Shown here piece by piece: positions 6,365-8,348 of a stretch of DNA of 8,348 nt; positions within the stretch are counted from its first letter, which is position 1; each line of letters opens with the position of its first letter. The stretch covers positions 1-8,348 of the forward strand of contig JAGLOH010000076.1 of NCBI GenBank assembly GCA_023139025.1. The letters run 5' to 3'. Made by a program: the position numbers and the translations under genes. The stretch comes from Candidatus Heimdallarchaeota archaeon. GTDB lineage: Archaea > Asgardarchaeota > Heimdallarchaeia > Heimdallarchaeales > Heimdallarchaeaceae. The notes beneath the pieces were generated by a model. The model was not told the origin of the DNA. It ran no database searches and saw nothing but the letters and a program-made list of their open reading frames with translations.

Positions 6365-8348
6365 TGTTTATCCTTTTCCTGATGTTTTCGACTAGTTGAC
6401 TAACAAGATTATCCTTGTTCTTCACGTTTGTATCGAAATCGAAGGCATTAGTCTCTTCTTGAATACTTTCGATTAACTCTCTCCTACTTTTCTGAGTGTA
6501 AGCTGATTTTGGTGATTCTCTTTTATTAAGAGCAGAATATTCCCATAACAGCTGTTGTGATTTTTCAAATGGTTCAGGATACCCAGATGATTTAAAGAAG
6601 GAATTTATCTCATCCAAATACTGAGTTGATTCCATATTTGGAAAGAACAACGTTTTAATCTGTAGTAAAGATGCTAGGGCTTTTTTTGTAGTATCAATAA
6701 ATTCGTCTTTGGGTAGATTTGAAGATAATTCAAGTCCTTTCAGAACCTCTTCTGGGAACTCAGATTTTAACAAATCTAGTATTTGTTCTTTATCTTTTGA
6801 TATCGAAGACAGTTCTGGGATTTCAGTAAGAAAAATATCTCTGTTAAAATCCTTCCATTTCTCAGAACCTAATTCAGTCTCAATGATTTTATTAATAAAT
6901 TCTTCATCTTTAGAAGAGCTTGTTTCCTCACCATAAGTGGCTCTAATTTGAATTGCATCAATTATCGATAGTGATTTTTGGAAGATTTGTTGAAGAATCT
7001 TTTGTGGCATGCTTTCTATAGATTTATCCTCACCTAGCAGGTTTTGTAAAGAATCTAAGAACTTCTGAAGCTTATCCTTCTCTCCTGAATAATCTCCAGA
7101 AAGTAATGGTTCAACTTGAATTAAGAATGAATTTAATATTTCTAATTTATTGTAGGGTATATCTGCTGAATCTCTAGTTTCTCGAATAATTTTTCTAATA
7201 ACTTTCAGTTTCTTGATAATAATTGATCCTGTTTCTTGATTCTGTCTTTGAATAACAGTTGGTGATTCAATGAATTCCTCCATCCTCTCAGATACTTCAT
7301 TTTTTTCTGCATCACTTGGATCTACTTCTTTATTACTGGAATCAACTAATTTAGAAAACTTAAGTTTGTCTAGAAACTTCTTCCCTCTAGGTGTGATTTT
7401 CGTCCAATATTCATTTTTTCTTCCTTTAGAATCTACAGTTTCAAAGAAGATATATCCGAACATCTCTAAAGCTGAAATAGCTTCTTTTACCTCATTTTTT
7501 GACCATTTAGGAAAGATATTTACAATAGATTCTGTGTTGATTCCCCTATTAACTTTGGAAGAAAGTTTTGCAAGAATATCTATCATTATTGGATGTAGTT
7601 GAGCAAAATCTTCATAATTCAGACGAATCTTTTCACTATCTTCTTCTGATATTCTACTTTGTTCAGTTTCTTTTCTTACTCTTCTTTGAATATGCTGATT
7701 ATCGTGTCTTTCAATGTCTTCTGGGAGCATTTGAAGTAACAAAGGTTTTTCTGTTAAATCTTCTCTTAAAAGTATAAATTTGTTCTTTGGAAGTCTCCTT
7801 ATGAAATCTACTTGATTTATTCCAAAACCATGTGAGTCTGAAATTAATCTAACACATCTGGCAGATTTTAAATTCCCTATGATTCGATTAAAAGTCAGAT
7901 CGAATATTTGGGAAGCTAAATGAGATGGATATGGTGTTGATAAAACTACCTTGAATCGACTATTTTCCAGTTTCTTGATTATATGAGCCAGAATAGATTT
8001 ATCTGTATTACGAGAGAAAAAGAGTTCTGCATCATCAATGTAAATAATTATTTCTTCATCATCTTTAGATATTTGATCATAAGTTGAAAGCTGTAATAGA
8101 AAAGAGTAGATGAACAAGCGTTGAATTTTGTATCCTTGAGAGCTGAAATTTATCACTCTGTTACAAGTGAACAATTCTTGTAAACCTTTTTTGTCTTTTA
8201 CAGATGTATCTGCTGAAATACTTGGATCTCTGATTTCGTTAATAAGTGACCTAATTATTGAAAGTTGATAATCTGTGATTACTAAACCTCCAGGTTCAAC
8301 AGTTAGCATAGTATAGAGATCATTTAGAGAAACATTGGTTTCATTATG
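6357..8348 (-). CDS. HerA/FtsK-like ATPase, C-terminal 663 residues (5' end off the right edge)
   Basis: The frame is open to the window edge: 13 codons precede the ATG at 8309 (encoding NETNVSLNDLYT directly before it) with no stop. That ATG is therefore probably internal and the gene partial. Numbering from it: residues 86-98 (EIIIYIDDAELFF) are a Walker B strand; residues 121-131 (VVLSTPYPSHL) correspond to the HerA sensor strand that usually reads TQRPS; residues 171-181 (RRLPKNKFILL) match the closing strand of the HerA fold. Walker A and the N-terminal barrel would lie outside the window. Residues 236-320 look like a winged-helix DNA-binding domain ending in WTKITPRGKKFLDKL. A charged linker (about 322-360) follows, then a helical tail (about 364-650) that I do not recognise. 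HerA proteins are hexameric DNA translocases. The catalytic DE is DD here and the sensor Gln is Pro, so activity may be altered. It overlaps the helicase start by 8 bases, so the two are co-translated. Other HerA/VirB4/VirD4-like families remain possible. Confidence 0.65.
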   Translation of the reverse strand, partial: HNETNVSLNDLYTMLTVEPGGLVITDYQLSIIRSLINEIRDPSISADTSVKDKKGLQELFTCNRVINFSSQGYKIQRLFIYSFLLQLSTYDQISKDDEEIIIYIDDAELFFSRNTDKSILAHIIKKLENSRFKVVLSTPYPSHLASQIFDLTFNRIIGNLKSARCVRLISDSHGFGINQVDFIRRLPKNKFILLREDLTEKPLLLQMLPEDIERHDNQHIQRRVRKETEQSRISEEDSEKIRLNYEDFAQLHPIMIDILAKLSSKVNRGINTESIVNIFPKWSKNEVKEAISALEMFGYIFFETVDSKGRKNEYWTKITPRGKKFLDKLKFSKLVDSSNKEVDPSDAEKNEVSERMEEFIESPTVIQRQNQETGSIIIKKLKVIRKIIRETRDSADIPYNKLEILNSFLIQVEPLLSGDYSGEKDKLQKFLDSLQNLLGEDKSIESMPQKILQQIFQKSLSIIDAIQIRATYGEETSSSKDEEFINKIIETELGSEKWKDFNRDIFLTEIPELSSISKDKEQILDLLKSEFPEEVLKGLELSSNLPKDEFIDTTKKALASLLQIKTLFFPNMESTQYLDEINSFFKSSGYPEPFEKSQQLLWEYSALNKRESPKSAYTQKSRRELIESIQEETNAFDFDTNVKNKDNLVSQLVENIRKRINNA
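6371..6380 (-). promoter_or_regulatory. Purine-rich ribosome binding site of the helicase gene
   Basis: On the minus strand AGGAAAAGGA precedes the helicase ATG, with its second GG pair ending 7 bases before the start codon. It lies inside the last codons of the upstream HerA-like gene. This supports the start at 6364 and re-initiation by ribosomes finishing the upstream gene. Confidence 0.5.
7350..7604 (-). other. Winged-helix domain of the HerA-like ATPase
   Basis: Residues 236-320 (numbered from the ATG at 8309) show three helix-like stretches followed by a strand pair. They read LHPIMIDILAKLSSK, then SIVNIFPKWSKNEVKEAIS as the recognition-helix region, then ALEMFGYIFFETV, and WTKITPRGKKFLDKL. 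The order and the final T-x-R/K-G-x-x-F-L signature are typical of archaeal winged helix-turn-helix domains. This predicts DNA binding or intersubunit contact next to the motor. Confidence 0.55.

Noticed and set aside
6709..7777. Three plus-strand reading frames (6709-6936, 7270-7602, 7568-7777)
   Set aside because: They lie opposite the HerA-like gene, have Ser/Leu-rich or Phe-rich shadow composition, overlap each other, and show no start signals.
6357..8348. Annotation as canonical HerA of the HerA-NurA-Mre11-Rad50 end-resection system
   Set aside because: Walker A is not in view, catalytic positions differ, the tail is much longer than usual, and no nurA, mre11 or rad50 gene is adjacent within the window.

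Overview
The window is AT-rich throughout (roughly 30% GC by eye). Several features point to an archaeon: AT-rich TATA-like boxes a short distance upstream of both plus-strand genes, Ski2-type and HerA-type ATPases side by side, and two membrane-anchored right-handed beta-helix surface proteins of the NosD/CASH type. Large sets of such beta-helix proteins with C-terminal membrane anchors are common in Asgard (Promethearchaeati) archaea and some other archaea. An Asgard source is my best guess, but no marker gene here proves it. No rRNA, tRNA, CRISPR array or insertion sequence is visible.

Layout from left to right: (1) Positions 1-86 carry, on the minus strand, a 5'-truncated copy of the tail of the helicase gene found at 4172-6364. 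It runs off the left edge. (2) A plus-strand gene (about 153-1472) with its own TATA-like box encodes a beta-helix protein held by an N-terminal membrane anchor. (3) After an 85-base gap with another TATA-like element, a second, larger beta-helix gene follows (about 1558-4182), with a membrane segment at each end. (4) Its last 11 bases overlap the 3' end of a convergent minus-strand gene (4172-6364), a complete 730-residue Ski2/Hel308-like superfamily 2 helicase with an embedded SWIM-type zinc motif. (5) The helicase start overlaps by 8 bases the end of the gene upstream of it on the same strand (6357 to beyond 8348). That gene encodes the C-terminal part of a HerA/FtsK-like ATPase with a winged-helix domain and a long helical tail. 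Its N-terminus and Walker A motif lie beyond the right edge.

The two halves do unrelated jobs. The plus-strand pair are probably exported, glycosylated, membrane-tethered beta-helix proteins. The minus-strand pair look like two co-translated DNA/RNA motor proteins, and they are the best candidates for an undescribed nucleic-acid processing or defence module. The helicase-tail fragment at the left edge shows that the helicase end was duplicated or that a second helicase locus was broken, so the beta-helix pair now sits between two same-orientation copies of the helicase 3' end.
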